This document shows positions 1 through 6,001 of a DNA stretch of 6,001 nucleotides, piece after piece. The notes beneath the pieces were generated by a model. The model searched no databases. It was not told the DNA's origin and saw only the letters and a program-made list of their open reading frames with translations. The stretch covers positions 1 to 6,001 of the forward strand of contig JAAWLS010000156.1 in NCBI GenBank assembly GCA_022798035.1, written 5' to 3'. How positions within the stretch are numbered: position 1 is the stretch's first letter; each line of letters opens with the position of its first letter. The position numbers were made by a program, and so were the translations under genes. Origin of the DNA: Lachnospiraceae bacterium (lineage in GTDB: Bacteria; Bacillota; Clostridia; Lachnospirales; Lachnospiraceae).

Positions 1-1098
1 AAGTATCTGAACTCCCCGGAGACCAGAATATTTGACAAGAGCCGGAACCTGTACGGGCTGCACCTGGCGCGGAGCACGAAAAAGCAGCAGCTGCTGCTGT
101 GCGAGGGGTACATGGATGTCATAGCGCTGCACCAGGCCGGATTTGACAATGCGGCGGCCTCCCTGGGGACTGCATTTACTCAGGGACACGCGAATCTTTT
201 AAAGCGCTATACGAAAGAAGTATACTGTACCTTTGACAGCGACGGGGCAGGAGTGAAAGCGGCGCTCCGGGCAATTCCCATTTTGAAGGAAGCGGGAATT
301 ACCGTGAAGATAATTGATATGAGGCCCTACAAAGACCCGGATGAATTTATCAAGGCAGAAGGTCCGGAAGAATATCAGAGGAGAATCGACAACGCCAAGA
401 ACAGCTTTCTCTTTGAGATAGAAGTCTTAGAGCGGGAGTATGATTTAAAGGACCCGGAAGGGAAGACGGATTTCTACAATGCCGTTGCCGGAAAGATTCT
501 GGAATTTGAGGAAGCCATTGAGCGTGACAATTATATAGAAGCAGTTGCGGCAAAATACCAGATTGGTTTTGAAAATCTCCGGAAACTAGTCTTTCATCAG
601 GGAACAAAAGTAGGACTTGCCAAGGAGAGCAGAAAATTAAAGTCTGGTGTTCAGGAAAACAAAAAGAGAGAGAACGGTATGAAACATTCCCAGAAGCTGA
701 TGCTGACGTGGCTCATAGAGAAGCCGGAACTGTTTGAGGCAGTCAGACCGTATCTGGGACCGGAGGATTTTACGGAAGAGCTGTACCGGCAGGTGGCAGA
801 GGCAGTGTTTGAGCAGCATCAGGAGGGAGAACTAAATCCTGCGAAGATTATCAGTATGTTTCCGGATGAGGAACAGCAGCGGGAGGCTGCCGGACTGTTT
901 AATGCCAGACTGGAGGAAATTACCACACAGGCGGAGAGAGAGAAGGCTTTTAAAGAGACGGTAATACGTTTGAAAGAGAACAGCATCAATTACCGTTCCA
1001 AACATTTGGAGCCTTCTGATATGGAAGGGCTGCAGAGATTAGTAGCAGATAAGAAGAGTATGCAGCGGCTGTATCAGATGCAGTTTCCCTTGTCATAA
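1..1098 (+). CDS. dnaG: DNA primase DnaG, C-terminal part (5' end outside window)
   Basis: DnaG synthesises the short RNA primers used by the replisome, acting with the DnaB-type helicase at the fork. The frame is open from base 1, so the gene begins upstream; 365 residues are visible of a family that is usually about 600. The N-terminal CHC2 zinc-binding domain and the first part of the RNA polymerase domain (roughly 230 residues) are missing. The visible part opens with the typical YLNSPET segment (residues 2-8). The TOPRIM core follows, with the catalytic Glu in EGYMD (E35) and the metal-binding Asp pair in FDSDGAG (D79, D81), then the PYKDPDEFIK segment. From about residue 230 to the end the protein is helical and matches the helicase-binding C-terminal domain. 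The stop is TAA at 1096-1098. rpoD follows 89 nt downstream, the classic macromolecular-synthesis arrangement. Nothing suggests decay; the truncation is only the window edge. Confidence 0.97.
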   Translation, partial: KYLNSPETRIFDKSRNLYGLHLARSTKKQQLLLCEGYMDVIALHQAGFDNAAASLGTAFTQGHANLLKRYTKEVYCTFDSDGAGVKAALRAIPILKEAGITVKIIDMRPYKDPDEFIKAEGPEEYQRRIDNAKNSFLFEIEVLEREYDLKDPEGKTDFYNAVAGKILEFEEAIERDNYIEAVAAKYQIGFENLRKLVFHQGTKVGLAKESRKLKSGVQENKKRENGMKHSQKLMLTWLIEKPELFEAVRPYLGPEDFTEELYRQVAEAVFEQHQEGELNPAKIISMFPDEEQQREAAGLFNARLEEITTQAEREKAFKETVIRLKENSINYRSKHLEPSDMEGLQRLVADKKSMQRLYQMQFPLS

Positions 1099-1099
1099 T

Positions 1100-1126
1100 G
1101 GCCCGCAGCCAGGTCATAGACGGGCT
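1100..1126 (+). terminator. possible weak hairpin / attenuator between dnaG and rpoD
   Basis: Directly after the dnaG stop, GCCCG (1101-1105) can pair with CGGGC (1121-1125). A flanking G-U pair (1100/1126) gives six pairs around a 15-nt loop, and the sequence continues TTTCT. The stem is short, the loop large and the T tract poor, so this is at best a partial terminator or an RNA processing site. Separation of dnaG and rpoD transcript levels at this junction is known in other bacteria; assigning that role here is inference. Confidence 0.3.
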
Positions 1127-1135
1127 TTCTGTATA

Positions 1136-1163
1136 TTTCCACCAAATAGGGATAAAATATAAA
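1136..1163 (+). promoter_or_regulatory. weak candidate sigma-A promoter for rpoD
   Basis: TTTCCA (1136-1141) and TATAAA (1158-1163) are spaced by 16 nt and match the -35/-10 consensus at four and five of six positions. An alternative -10 is TAAAAT (1153-1158), inside GGATAAAAT, a string that also occurs before rnpB. Either choice would give a very short leader ahead of the rpoD ribosome binding site. Internal promoters before sigA are known in related operons. The -35 is poor, so this is tentative. Confidence 0.3.
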
Positions 1164-1187
1164 CAACGAATGGAAGGATGAAACGAA

Positions 1188-2288
1188 ATGGAAGAAAAAA
1201 GTGTGAAATTTATCGAAAAGCTGCAGGAATTGCTGTCCATTGCAAAAAAGAAAAAAAATGTTTTGGAATATCAGGAAATCAGCGATTTTTTTCATGACAT
1301 GGAGCTGGACGCAGAACAGTTCGAAAAAATCCTGGATTTTCTGGAGACCAACAATATCGACGTACTGCGGATTTCCGATGATGACGACGATGACATCCTC
1401 ATTGATGAAGAGGAAGAAGTAGAAGTTGAAAATATCGACCTTTCCGTTCCAGATGGAATTTCCATCGAAGACCCTGTTCGTATGTATTTAAAAGAGATTG
1501 GCAAGGTTTCTCTGCTCAGTGCGGAGGAAGAGATTGAGCTGGCGAAACGCATGGAATTGGGAGACCAGGAGGCAAAAAAGCAGCTGGCAGAGGCAAACCT
1601 GCGTTTGGTGGTTTCCATTGCTAAACGTTACGTGGGACGCGGAATGCTGTTTCTGGATTTGATTCAGGAAGGAAATCTGGGTCTTATTAAGGCTGTAGAG
1701 AAATTTGATTACCGCAAAGGATACAAATTCTCCACATACGCTACCTGGTGGATTCGCCAGGCCATCACCAGAGCCATTGCGGACCAGGCCAGAACCATTC
1801 GTATTCCGGTGCATATGGTAGAGACTATCAATAAATTAATTCGTGTTTCCAGACAATTGCTGCAGGAGCTGGGACGAGAGCCCTCACCGGAAGAAATTGC
1901 GGAAGAGATGAATATGCCTGTGGACCGTGTCAGAGAAATTTTAAAAATTTCTCAGGAGCCGGTATCTTTGGAGACTCCAATCGGTGAGGAAGAAGACAGC
2001 CATTTGGGCGACTTTATTCAGGACGACAACGTGCCGGTTCCGGCGGATGCGGCGGCTTTTACATTGTTGAAAGAACAGCTGGTGGAAGTGCTGGGAACTT
2101 TGACGGAACGAGAGCAGAAAGTGCTGCGGCTTCGTTTTGGCCTGGATGACGGGCGTGCCAGAACATTAGAAGAAGTGGGCAAGGAATTTAATGTCACAAG
2201 GGAGCGTATCCGCCAGATTGAGGCAAAAGCACTGCGGAAACTGCGTCATCCCAGCAGAAGCCGCAAATTAAAAGACTATCTGGATTAA
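1188..2288 (+). CDS. rpoD: RNA polymerase primary sigma factor (sigma-70/SigA)
   Basis: This is the housekeeping sigma factor that gives RNA polymerase its -10/-35 promoter specificity and opens the DNA. It has 366 residues, the compact size usual for Firmicutes SigA, without the large non-conserved insert of E. coli RpoD. In order: a region 1.1-like N-terminus (about 1-90) ending in an acidic tract (D64-D69, E74-E77); region 1.2 beginning [11 protein letters not shown] (95-105); region 2 (about 133-205), with the core-binding [13 protein letters not shown] segment (159-170) and the promoter-melting/-10-reading [14 protein letters not shown] (184-197); region 3 (about 205-285); and region 4 (about 293-360), with the -35-reading helix-turn-helix [20 protein letters not shown] (326-345). 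The ATG at 1188 is preceded by GGAAGGA (1172-1178) with a 9-nt spacing. It lies between dnaG and trmK as in many Firmicutes. All core regions are intact, so it should be functional. Confidence 0.98.
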   Translation: MEEKSVKFIEKLQELLSIAKKKKNVLEYQEISDFFHDMELDAEQFEKILDFLETNNIDVLRISDDDDDDILIDEEEEVEVENIDLSVPDGISIEDPVRMYLKEIGKVSLLSAEEEIELAKRMELGDQEAKKQLAEANLRLVVSIAKRYVGRGMLFLDLIQEGNLGLIKAVEKFDYRKGYKFSTYATWWIRQAITRAIADQARTIRIPVHMVETINKLIRVSRQLLQELGREPSPEEIAEEMNMPVDRVREILKISQEPVSLETPIGEEEDSHLGDFIQDDNVPVPADAAAFTLLKEQLVEVLGTLTEREQKVLRLRFGLDDGRARTLEEVGKEFNVTRERIRQIEAKALRKLRHPSRSRKLKDYLD

Positions 2289-2321
2289 AAACACACAGAG
2301 CATGTAAAGGTTTGTGAAATT

Positions 2322-3065
2322 ATGATACGGTTATCAAAAAGGCTGCAGTCCGTGGCAGACTTTGTAAGTGATTGTGGGACAATGGCGGACGTAGGGACAG
2401 ACCACGGATACATACCTGTATATCTGGCAGAATGCGGGCGGGTGAAACGGGCAATTGCCATGGATATCAATGAGGGACCGCTGCTTCGGGCCAAAGAGCA
2501 TATCCGGCAGTATGGAATGGAAGAGTTTATCGAAACCAGGCAGTCGGATGGATTAGATGCCCTGGCGCCGGGGGAAGCAGAAGTTATTGTGATTGCCGGC
2601 ATGGGCGGAGGGCTGATGAAGCGGATTTTGACACAGGGAGAAGAAACGGCCAGAGCCGCCAAATCCCTGATTCTGCAGCCTCAGTCAGAATGGGCGGCAT
2701 TTCGGAAATTTCTGCAGGAGATGAAATATCAGATTACGGCGGAGGATATGGTGTTTGAGGATGGGAAGTACTACGTGATAATCGCTGCCGTTCCTTTGTG
2801 TTCCGGGCCGGAAGCCGAGGGATGGTATTTTAAGACGGCAGACGGAGGAAGCGGGAATCTGGAGGCAGGAATTCTATATCAATACGGCCCGCTGCTTCTA
2901 AGCCAGCGTCATCCTGTGCTGAGACAATATCTTTTCAAACAGCAGAAGCAAAAGCAGAAGATTCTGATGAATTTAAAGGGAAATGCCAGACAGGACGCAG
3001 GAGGGCGAATCCGGGAACTCTCTCAGGATTTGGAAGATATAGAAGCAGCGCTGAAGGTATTTTGA
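2322..3065 (+). CDS. trmK: tRNA (adenine(22)-N1)-methyltransferase TrmK
   Basis: TrmK (YqfN in Bacillus subtilis) uses S-adenosylmethionine to methylate N1 of adenine 22 in the D-arm region of bacterial tRNAs. The protein has 247 residues, near the family's usual 230-240. The N-terminal Rossmann-like methyltransferase domain (about 1-160) shows the SAM-binding loop DVGTDHGYIP (23-32), an acidic residue in AMDIN (D48) suited to binding the SAM ribose, and the family signature IAGMGGG (91-97), followed by LQPQ (118-121). The C-terminal part (about 195-247) is Lys/Gln/Glu-rich and helical, matching the coiled-coil tail of TrmK. The start is ATG at 2322 with a modest AAAGG (2306-2310) 11 nt upstream. 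It lies 33 nt after rpoD with no terminator between, so co-transcription is likely. The pairing with a nif3-like gene downstream is typical of Firmicutes. Confidence 0.93.
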   Translation: MIRLSKRLQSVADFVSDCGTMADVGTDHGYIPVYLAECGRVKRAIAMDINEGPLLRAKEHIRQYGMEEFIETRQSDGLDALAPGEAEVIVIAGMGGGLMKRILTQGEETARAAKSLILQPQSEWAAFRKFLQEMKYQITAEDMVFEDGKYYVIIAAVPLCSGPEAEGWYFKTADGGSGNLEAGILYQYGPLLLSQRHPVLRQYLFKQQKQKQKILMNLKGNARQDAGGRIRELSQDLEDIEAALKVF

Positions 3066-3068
3066 GAG

Positions 3069-3107
3069 TAGATAATTGCGATAATTTAAGTGTTTCGCAG
3101 TTACCTA
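3069..3107. repeat. imperfect palindrome between trmK and the nif3-like gene
   Basis: The arms 3069-3081 and 3095-3107 pair along 13 positions with one A/C mismatch (3072/3104) and one G-U wobble (3076/3100), leaving a 13-nt loop. The core is AATTGCGA against TCGCAGTT. No T tract follows, so it is not a standard intrinsic terminator. It begins four bases after the trmK stop and ends just before the next ribosome binding site. It could be an mRNA-stability hairpin, a protein-binding palindrome or a copy of a dispersed intergenic repeat; only one copy was seen in this window. Confidence 0.65.
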
Positions 3108-3113
3108 ATTTTG

Positions 3114-3120
3114 AAAGGAG
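3114..3120 (+). promoter_or_regulatory. ribosome binding site deciding the nif3-like start
   Basis: AAAGGAG lies 7 nt before ATG 3128-3130. This strong site fixes the start there and argues against the upstream in-frame TTG at 3062, which overlaps the trmK stop codon, has no Shine-Dalgarno sequence and would translate the palindrome. Confidence 0.85.
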
Positions 3121-3127
3121 TGGGCAT

Positions 3128-3910
3128 ATGACCTGCAGGGAAATCATAGATATTTTACAGAAGCAGTCTCCGGAGCATTATGCTTGTGCCTGGGACAATG
3201 TGGGGCTGTTGGTGGGAAATTATGAAAAAGAAGTTCAGACAATCTACATTGCGCTGGATGCCACGGAAGAGGCTATTGCAGAGGCAGTGGAAGAGGGCGC
3301 AGACATGCTTCTGACCCATCATCCCATGATTTTTAGAGAATTGAAAAAAGTGAACAGTGATGATTTTATCGGGCGCAGAGTAATCTCGCTGATTCAAAAC
3401 GATATTTCCTATTATGCCATGCATACGAATTTTGATGTGAAGGGCATGGCTGAGCTGGGCGCAGAGAAAATGGAGCTGACAAAGTGCCAGGTGCTTGACG
3501 TTACCTGCCGGGAAGAGCAGGGCGAGGAAGGAATCGGAAAAGTGGGAATGCTTCCCTGTGAAATGACAGTGACAGAGTGTGCCCGGAGAGTAAAAGAAGT
3601 GTTTGGGGTAGAATTGGTAAAAATTTTTGGCATACCGGATAAGAAAGTGACGAAAGCTGCAATCTGCCCTGGTTCCGGAAAGAGTGTGATTGGAAAGGCA
3701 ATTGAGGCGGGAGCTCAAGTGCTGATTACCGGAGATATCGACCATCACGATGGCATTGACGGAGCAGCCCAGGGACTGGCATTGATTGATGCAGGGCATT
3801 ATGGAGTGGAAAAGATTTTTATTCCCTATATGAAACAGTATTTGGAGGAACACACATCAGGGATAAAAGTGACTGCGCAGCCACCCAGGCAGCCGTTTTT
3901 GTATCAATAA
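3128..3910 (+). CDS. Nif3/YqfO-family dinuclear metal center protein
   Basis: This is a member of the widely conserved Nif3-like (DUF34, YbgI/YqfO) family, often labelled 'GTP cyclohydrolase 1 type 2 homolog'; the true cellular reaction of most members is unsettled. The product has 260 residues from the ATG at 3128. The expected metal ligands are all visible: the His pair in THHP (H64, H65), the Asp in HTNFD (D103), and His and Glu in GHYGVE (H224, E228). A further conserved GDIDHHDG segment (202-209) is present. The N-terminal WDNVGLLVG (22-30) is also a family hallmark. The length fits the short E. coli YbgI form, so the PII-like domain inserted in B. subtilis YqfO (about 370 residues) is absent. 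The gene follows trmK by 62 nt, a recurrent pairing in Firmicutes that hints at, but does not prove, a shared process. Family membership is secure; the function is not. Confidence 0.93.
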   Translation: MTCREIIDILQKQSPEHYACAWDNVGLLVGNYEKEVQTIYIALDATEEAIAEAVEEGADMLLTHHPMIFRELKKVNSDDFIGRRVISLIQNDISYYAMHTNFDVKGMAELGAEKMELTKCQVLDVTCREEQGEEGIGKVGMLPCEMTVTECARRVKEVFGVELVKIFGIPDKKVTKAAICPGSGKSVIGKAIEAGAQVLITGDIDHHDGIDGAAQGLALIDAGHYGVEKIFIPYMKQYLEEHTSGIKVTAQPPRQPFLYQ

Positions 3911-3923
3911 GGAGAGTGAGAAG

Positions 3924-3951
3924 AGTGAAAGAATTTGCCAATTCTTTCACT
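3924..3951. repeat. perfect 12-bp hairpin upstream of the kinase gene
   Basis: AGTGAAAGAATT (3924-3935) and its exact reverse complement (3940-3951) flank a TGCC tetraloop. The sequence after it (GACGACCTG) is not T-rich, so it is not a normal Rho-independent terminator. It starts 13 nt after the nif3-like stop codon and would form a stable element in a read-through transcript, either for 3'-end protection or as half of a two-hairpin element with 3961-3982. Confidence 0.75.
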
Positions 3952-3960
3952 GACGACCTG

Positions 3961-3982
3961 TTTGTGCTGAAAAATGCACAGA
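3961..3982. repeat. second hairpin just before the kinase ribosome binding site
   Basis: TTTGTGC (3961-3967) pairs with GCACAGA (3976-3982) over seven pairs, including one G-U, around an 8-nt loop. It ends one base before the kinase Shine-Dalgarno region (3984-3990), so its folding could influence access to that site. It lies nine bases after the perfect 12-bp hairpin, and together they fill most of the gap. Confidence 0.55.
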
Positions 3983-3983
3983 A

Positions 3984-3990
3984 TGGAGGA
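3984..3990 (+). promoter_or_regulatory. ribosome binding site deciding the kinase start
   Basis: TGGAGGA lies 4 nt before ATG 3995-3997 (5 nt counting from GGAGG). It supports that ATG over the in-frame ATGs at 3974 and 3983: the first has no Shine-Dalgarno and sits inside a hairpin, and the second overlaps this site itself. Confidence 0.8.
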
Positions 3991-3994
3991 AACT

Positions 3995-5659
3995 ATGGAA
4001 GAGACCACATATCGTGTCAAAATAAATGGGGAGGAAAAACAATATCGAAAAGGCACTCTGTATCGGGAAATTGCAGAGGAGTATCAGCCGCAGTTTCAAG
4101 ATGACATTGTGCTGGTACTGTTTAACAACCGCCTGCGGGAGCTGGGCCGGAAGCTGAAAAAAGACGGGGAGCTCAGCTTTGTGACCACCAGGGAGAAAGC
4201 AGGGAGAAAGGCGTACCGCAGAAGTGTGACGCTTTTGATGCAGAAGGCAGTACATAATCTGGCCTGGGAGGACAAGAAACAAGTTGCGGTGCGGGTGGAG
4301 CATTCTATCAGCCAGGGATATTACTGTGAGCTGACCGGGGAGACTCCGGATGAGACGTATCTTATGAGATTAAAAGAGGAAATGATGCATCTGGCAGAGC
4401 GGAAAATACCGATTCGGAAAGAGAGCATTTCCACAGATGAGGCGGTGGCTTTGTTCAGGGAGCTGGGAATGCACGACAAAGAACGGCTGTTTTCTTACCG
4501 CAGAAGTTCCAAAGTAAATATTTACAGCATTGACCATTATATGGATTATTTTTATGGATATATGGTGCCGGACACCGGGTATCTGAAATATTTCGAGCTG
4601 AAACAGTATGAGGATGGCTTCGTACTGCTGTTCCCAGATAAGGACACAAGGGCGGCCGCAGAATTTGCGCCTTCTCACAAGTTGTTCCATGTACTGAAGG
4701 AGTCGGCAGAGTGGAGCGCTAAAATGGATATCAGCACAGTTGGAGCGTTGAACGACGCAGTGGCCCAGGGCAGAATCCGTGACGTGATTCTTGTGGCGGA
4801 AGCCTTGATGGAGCGCAAAATCGGAACGCTGGCAGAGCAGATTGCAGCACAGCCGGACAAAAAATTTGTCATGATAGCAGGCCCCTCCTCCTCCGGCAAG
4901 ACGACATTTTCCCATCGTCTGTCGATTCAGATGATGGCCCAGGGACTGAAACCTCACCCAATTGCGCTGGATGACTATTATGTCAACCGTGTGGACACTC
5001 CCAAGGATGAAAATGGAAATTACAATTTTGAATGTCTGGAGGCATTGGATATTGAGCTGTTTAACCACGATATGTCAGCGCTTTTAAATGGAGAGCGCAT
5101 CGAACTTCCCACATACAATTTCCGTACTGGAGAGCGGGAGTACAAGGGAATTTTCAAACAGCTGGGCAAGAATGACATTTTGGTTCTGGAGGGAATTCAC
5201 GGACTGAATGGAAAACTGTCTTACTCCCTTCCGGAATCCAGCAAGTTGAAAATCTATATCAGCGCATTGACCCAGCTGAACATTGACGAGCACAACAATC
5301 TGCCTACGGCAGATGGAAGAATGATTCGACGAATGGTGCGGGATGCCAGAACCAGAAACATTTCAGCAAAGCAGACCATTGCCATGTGGGACTCTGTGCG
5401 CAGAGGGGAAGAGCAGTATATTTTCCCATTCCAAGATGAGGCGGATATTATGTTTAACTCTGCATTGATTTATGAACTTGCCGTATTAAAGCAGTATGCG
5501 GAGCCTCTCCTGTTTGAGATTGACAAGGGATGTCCGGAATATATGGAGGCAAAGCGGCTGCTGAAGTTCTTGGACTATTTTATTCCGGTGCCAAGCGAGG
5601 ACATTGGAAAGAACTCTATTTTGCGGGAATTTATCGGCGGAAGCTGTTTTAACGTGTAG
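3995..5659 (+). CDS. nucleoside (uridine-type) kinase with ThrRS-like N-terminal domains
   Basis: This probable P-loop nucleoside kinase of the uridine kinase/phosphoribulokinase family should phosphorylate a nucleoside such as uridine or cytidine in cytoplasmic pyrimidine salvage; the substrate is inferred. The product has 554 residues from the ATG at 3995. Residues about 4-65 resemble a TGS domain. About 75-230 resemble the second additional domain of threonyl-tRNA synthetase (for example MVPDTG near 190-195), but the usual His/Cys ligands appear replaced. The kinase domain (about 290-480) shows Walker A GPSSSGKTT (296-304), the DDYYV segment (326-330) where uridine kinases carry catalytic/substrate Asp residues, LEGIHG (398-403) at the Walker B position, and an Arg-rich lid region RMIRRMVRDARTR (442-454). 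This fused architecture, much longer than the ~210-residue classical Udk, recurs in Clostridia and Thermotoga and is usually annotated nucleoside or uridine kinase. It lies 84 nt after the nif3-like gene and about 90 nt before rnpB. No frameshift or truncation is seen. Confidence 0.88.
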   Translation: MEETTYRVKINGEEKQYRKGTLYREIAEEYQPQFQDDIVLVLFNNRLRELGRKLKKDGELSFVTTREKAGRKAYRRSVTLLMQKAVHNLAWEDKKQVAVRVEHSISQGYYCELTGETPDETYLMRLKEEMMHLAERKIPIRKESISTDEAVALFRELGMHDKERLFSYRRSSKVNIYSIDHYMDYFYGYMVPDTGYLKYFELKQYEDGFVLLFPDKDTRAAAEFAPSHKLFHVLKESAEWSAKMDISTVGALNDAVAQGRIRDVILVAEALMERKIGTLAEQIAAQPDKKFVMIAGPSSSGKTTFSHRLSIQMMAQGLKPHPIALDDYYVNRVDTPKDENGNYNFECLEALDIELFNHDMSALLNGERIELPTYNFRTGEREYKGIFKQLGKNDILVLEGIHGLNGKLSYSLPESSKLKIYISALTQLNIDEHNNLPTADGRMIRRMVRDARTRNISAKQTIAMWDSVRRGEEQYIFPFQDEADIMFNSALIYELAVLKQYAEPLLFEIDKGCPEYMEAKRLLKFLDYFIPVPSEDIGKNSILREFIGGSCFNV

Positions 5660-5716
5660 AGGCGGTATTCTGTAAAAAATGCGTTGGGATAGGAAGCTGT
5701 TTTCAGACAATCAGAA

Positions 5717-5750
5717 TTGATTTTCAGCAAAAAGTGTGTTAGGATAAAAT
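5717..5750 (+). promoter_or_regulatory. probable promoter of rnpB
   Basis: TTGATT (5717-5722) and TAGGAT (5740-5745) are separated by exactly 17 nt, and TG at 5737-5738 with one spacer base forms an extended -10. This predicts a transcript start near 5752, where RNase P RNA should begin. An overlapping register is TTTTCA (5721-5726), an 18-nt spacer and TAAAAT (5745-5750). Both match the consensus at four or five of six positions. No convincing terminator for the upstream kinase gene is visible between 5660 and 5716. Confidence 0.55.
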
Positions 5751-5751
5751 G

Positions 5752-6001
5752 AAAATTAAGCAGGGCAGATAATCGCGGCTGCAGGTGTCGAAAGACCGCA
5801 GGTGAGGAAAGTCCGGGCTTCACAGGGCAGGATGCCGGTTAATGGCCGGTGGAGGCGACTCCAAGGAAAGTGCAACAGAAATGTACCGCTGTCTGAAGGA
5901 CAGTAAGGGTGGAAGGGCAGTGTAAGAGACTACCGCCTGGCTGGTAACAGCCGGGGCACATGTAAACCCCATCCGGAGCAAGACCAGAACGAGACATAAG
6001 C
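5752..6001 (+). ncRNA. rnpB: RNase P RNA, bacterial class A (3' end outside window)
   Basis: This is the catalytic RNA of ribonuclease P, which with the RnpA protein removes 5' leaders from pre-tRNAs. The conserved blocks appear in order: GCAGATAATCGC near the 5' end (5765-5776); a GAAA-capped P3-type hairpin (GTC/GAC around 5787-5796); the universal GAGGAAAGTCCGGGCTT (5804-5820); AGTGCAACAGAAA (5869-5881); GTAAGGGTGGAAG and GTAAGAGACTACCGC (about 5903-5936); the GGCTGGTAACAGCC hairpin (5939-5952); and TGTAAACCCCATCCGGAGCA (5961-5980). The stretch from 5869 on follows the E. coli-like class A pattern rather than the Bacillus class B one. About 250 nt are visible of a typical 350-400; the 3' conserved ACAGAA...GGCTTA block and the closing strands of P1 and P2 lie beyond the right edge. 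The 5' end is estimated from the promoter and could differ by several bases. Confidence 0.96.

Noticed and set aside
1377..1430. Acidic Asp/Glu run in the sigma factor as a possible expanded repeat
   Set aside because: Acidic stretches between regions 1.1 and 1.2 are usual in primary sigma factors, and the codons alternate GAT/GAC rather than forming a pure repeat.
3062..3127. Upstream TTG start giving the nif3-like protein 22 extra residues
   Set aside because: The TTG overlaps the trmK stop, has no Shine-Dalgarno, and the extension would translate the palindrome. The family begins near MTCREIIDIL, which follows a strong AAAGGAG.
3155..3853. Long minus-strand open frame (232 codons) opposite the nif3-like gene
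   Set aside because: It lies wholly antisense to a gene with intact family motifs, and its translation is rich in His, Cys, Phe and Leu with no recognisable domain: a codon-bias shadow.
3974..3994. Upstream ATGs (3974, 3983) for the kinase
   Set aside because: Neither has a Shine-Dalgarno. The GGAGGA at 3985-3990 is placed for ATG 3995.
4370..5068. Long minus-strand open frame (232 codons) opposite the nucleoside kinase gene
   Set aside because: It is antisense to conserved kinase sequence including the P-loop, has no recognisable motif and no ribosome binding site that stands out.
5709..5724. Possible terminator after the kinase gene (AATCA/TGATT stem followed by TT)
   Set aside because: The stem is only five AT-rich pairs, the T tract is minimal, and it overlaps the candidate rnpB -35 box.
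1..6001. CRISPR array, tRNA gene, insertion sequence, prophage or defence genes
   Set aside because: No spaced direct repeats, tRNA cloverleaf signature, transposase or integrase motifs were seen. The window is nearly filled by conserved housekeeping genes.

Overview
This window is an ordinary, well-preserved housekeeping segment of a Gram-positive, Clostridia-type genome, most likely a member of the Lachnospiraceae. Three things support this: the gene order dnaG - rpoD (sigA) - trmK - nif3-like, which is the Firmicutes form of the macromolecular-synthesis operon; strong AGGAG/GGAGGA ribosome binding sites; and a class A RNase P RNA, the type found in Clostridia, whereas Bacillus has class B. 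The genus cannot be fixed from the sequence alone. All recognised genes lie on the + strand, and no mobile genes, CRISPR arrays or tRNAs were seen.

Layout. Positions 1-1098 hold the C-terminal ~60% of DNA primase DnaG, cut at the left edge. A short gap (1099-1187) contains a small hairpin and a weak candidate promoter, followed by the primary sigma factor gene (1188-2288). After 33 nt comes trmK, tRNA (adenine-22-N1)-methyltransferase (2322-3065). A 62-nt gap with an imperfect 39-nt palindrome separates it from a Nif3/YqfO-family dinuclear-metal protein (3128-3910). An 84-nt gap with two consecutive hairpins precedes a 554-aa nucleoside (uridine) kinase with a threonyl-tRNA-synthetase-like N-terminus (3995-5659). 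A ~90-nt gap carrying a promoter leads to rnpB, the RNase P RNA (about 5752 to beyond the right edge).

How it fits together. DnaG makes replication primers, RpoD directs housekeeping transcription, TrmK modifies tRNA and RnpB matures tRNA 5' ends, so the cluster couples replication, transcription and translation functions. The kinase probably salvages pyrimidine nucleosides. No strong terminator is visible between the protein genes, so partial co-transcription from dnaG through the kinase is plausible, with internal promoters before rpoD and rnpB.

No undescribed multi-gene system is visible. The points most worth a second look are the palindromic elements in the two gaps flanking the nif3-like gene, and the kinase's ThrRS-like domain, which appears to have lost all four metal/editing ligands. 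Two start sites were moved downstream from the longest open frame on ribosome-binding-site evidence (3128 and 3995).
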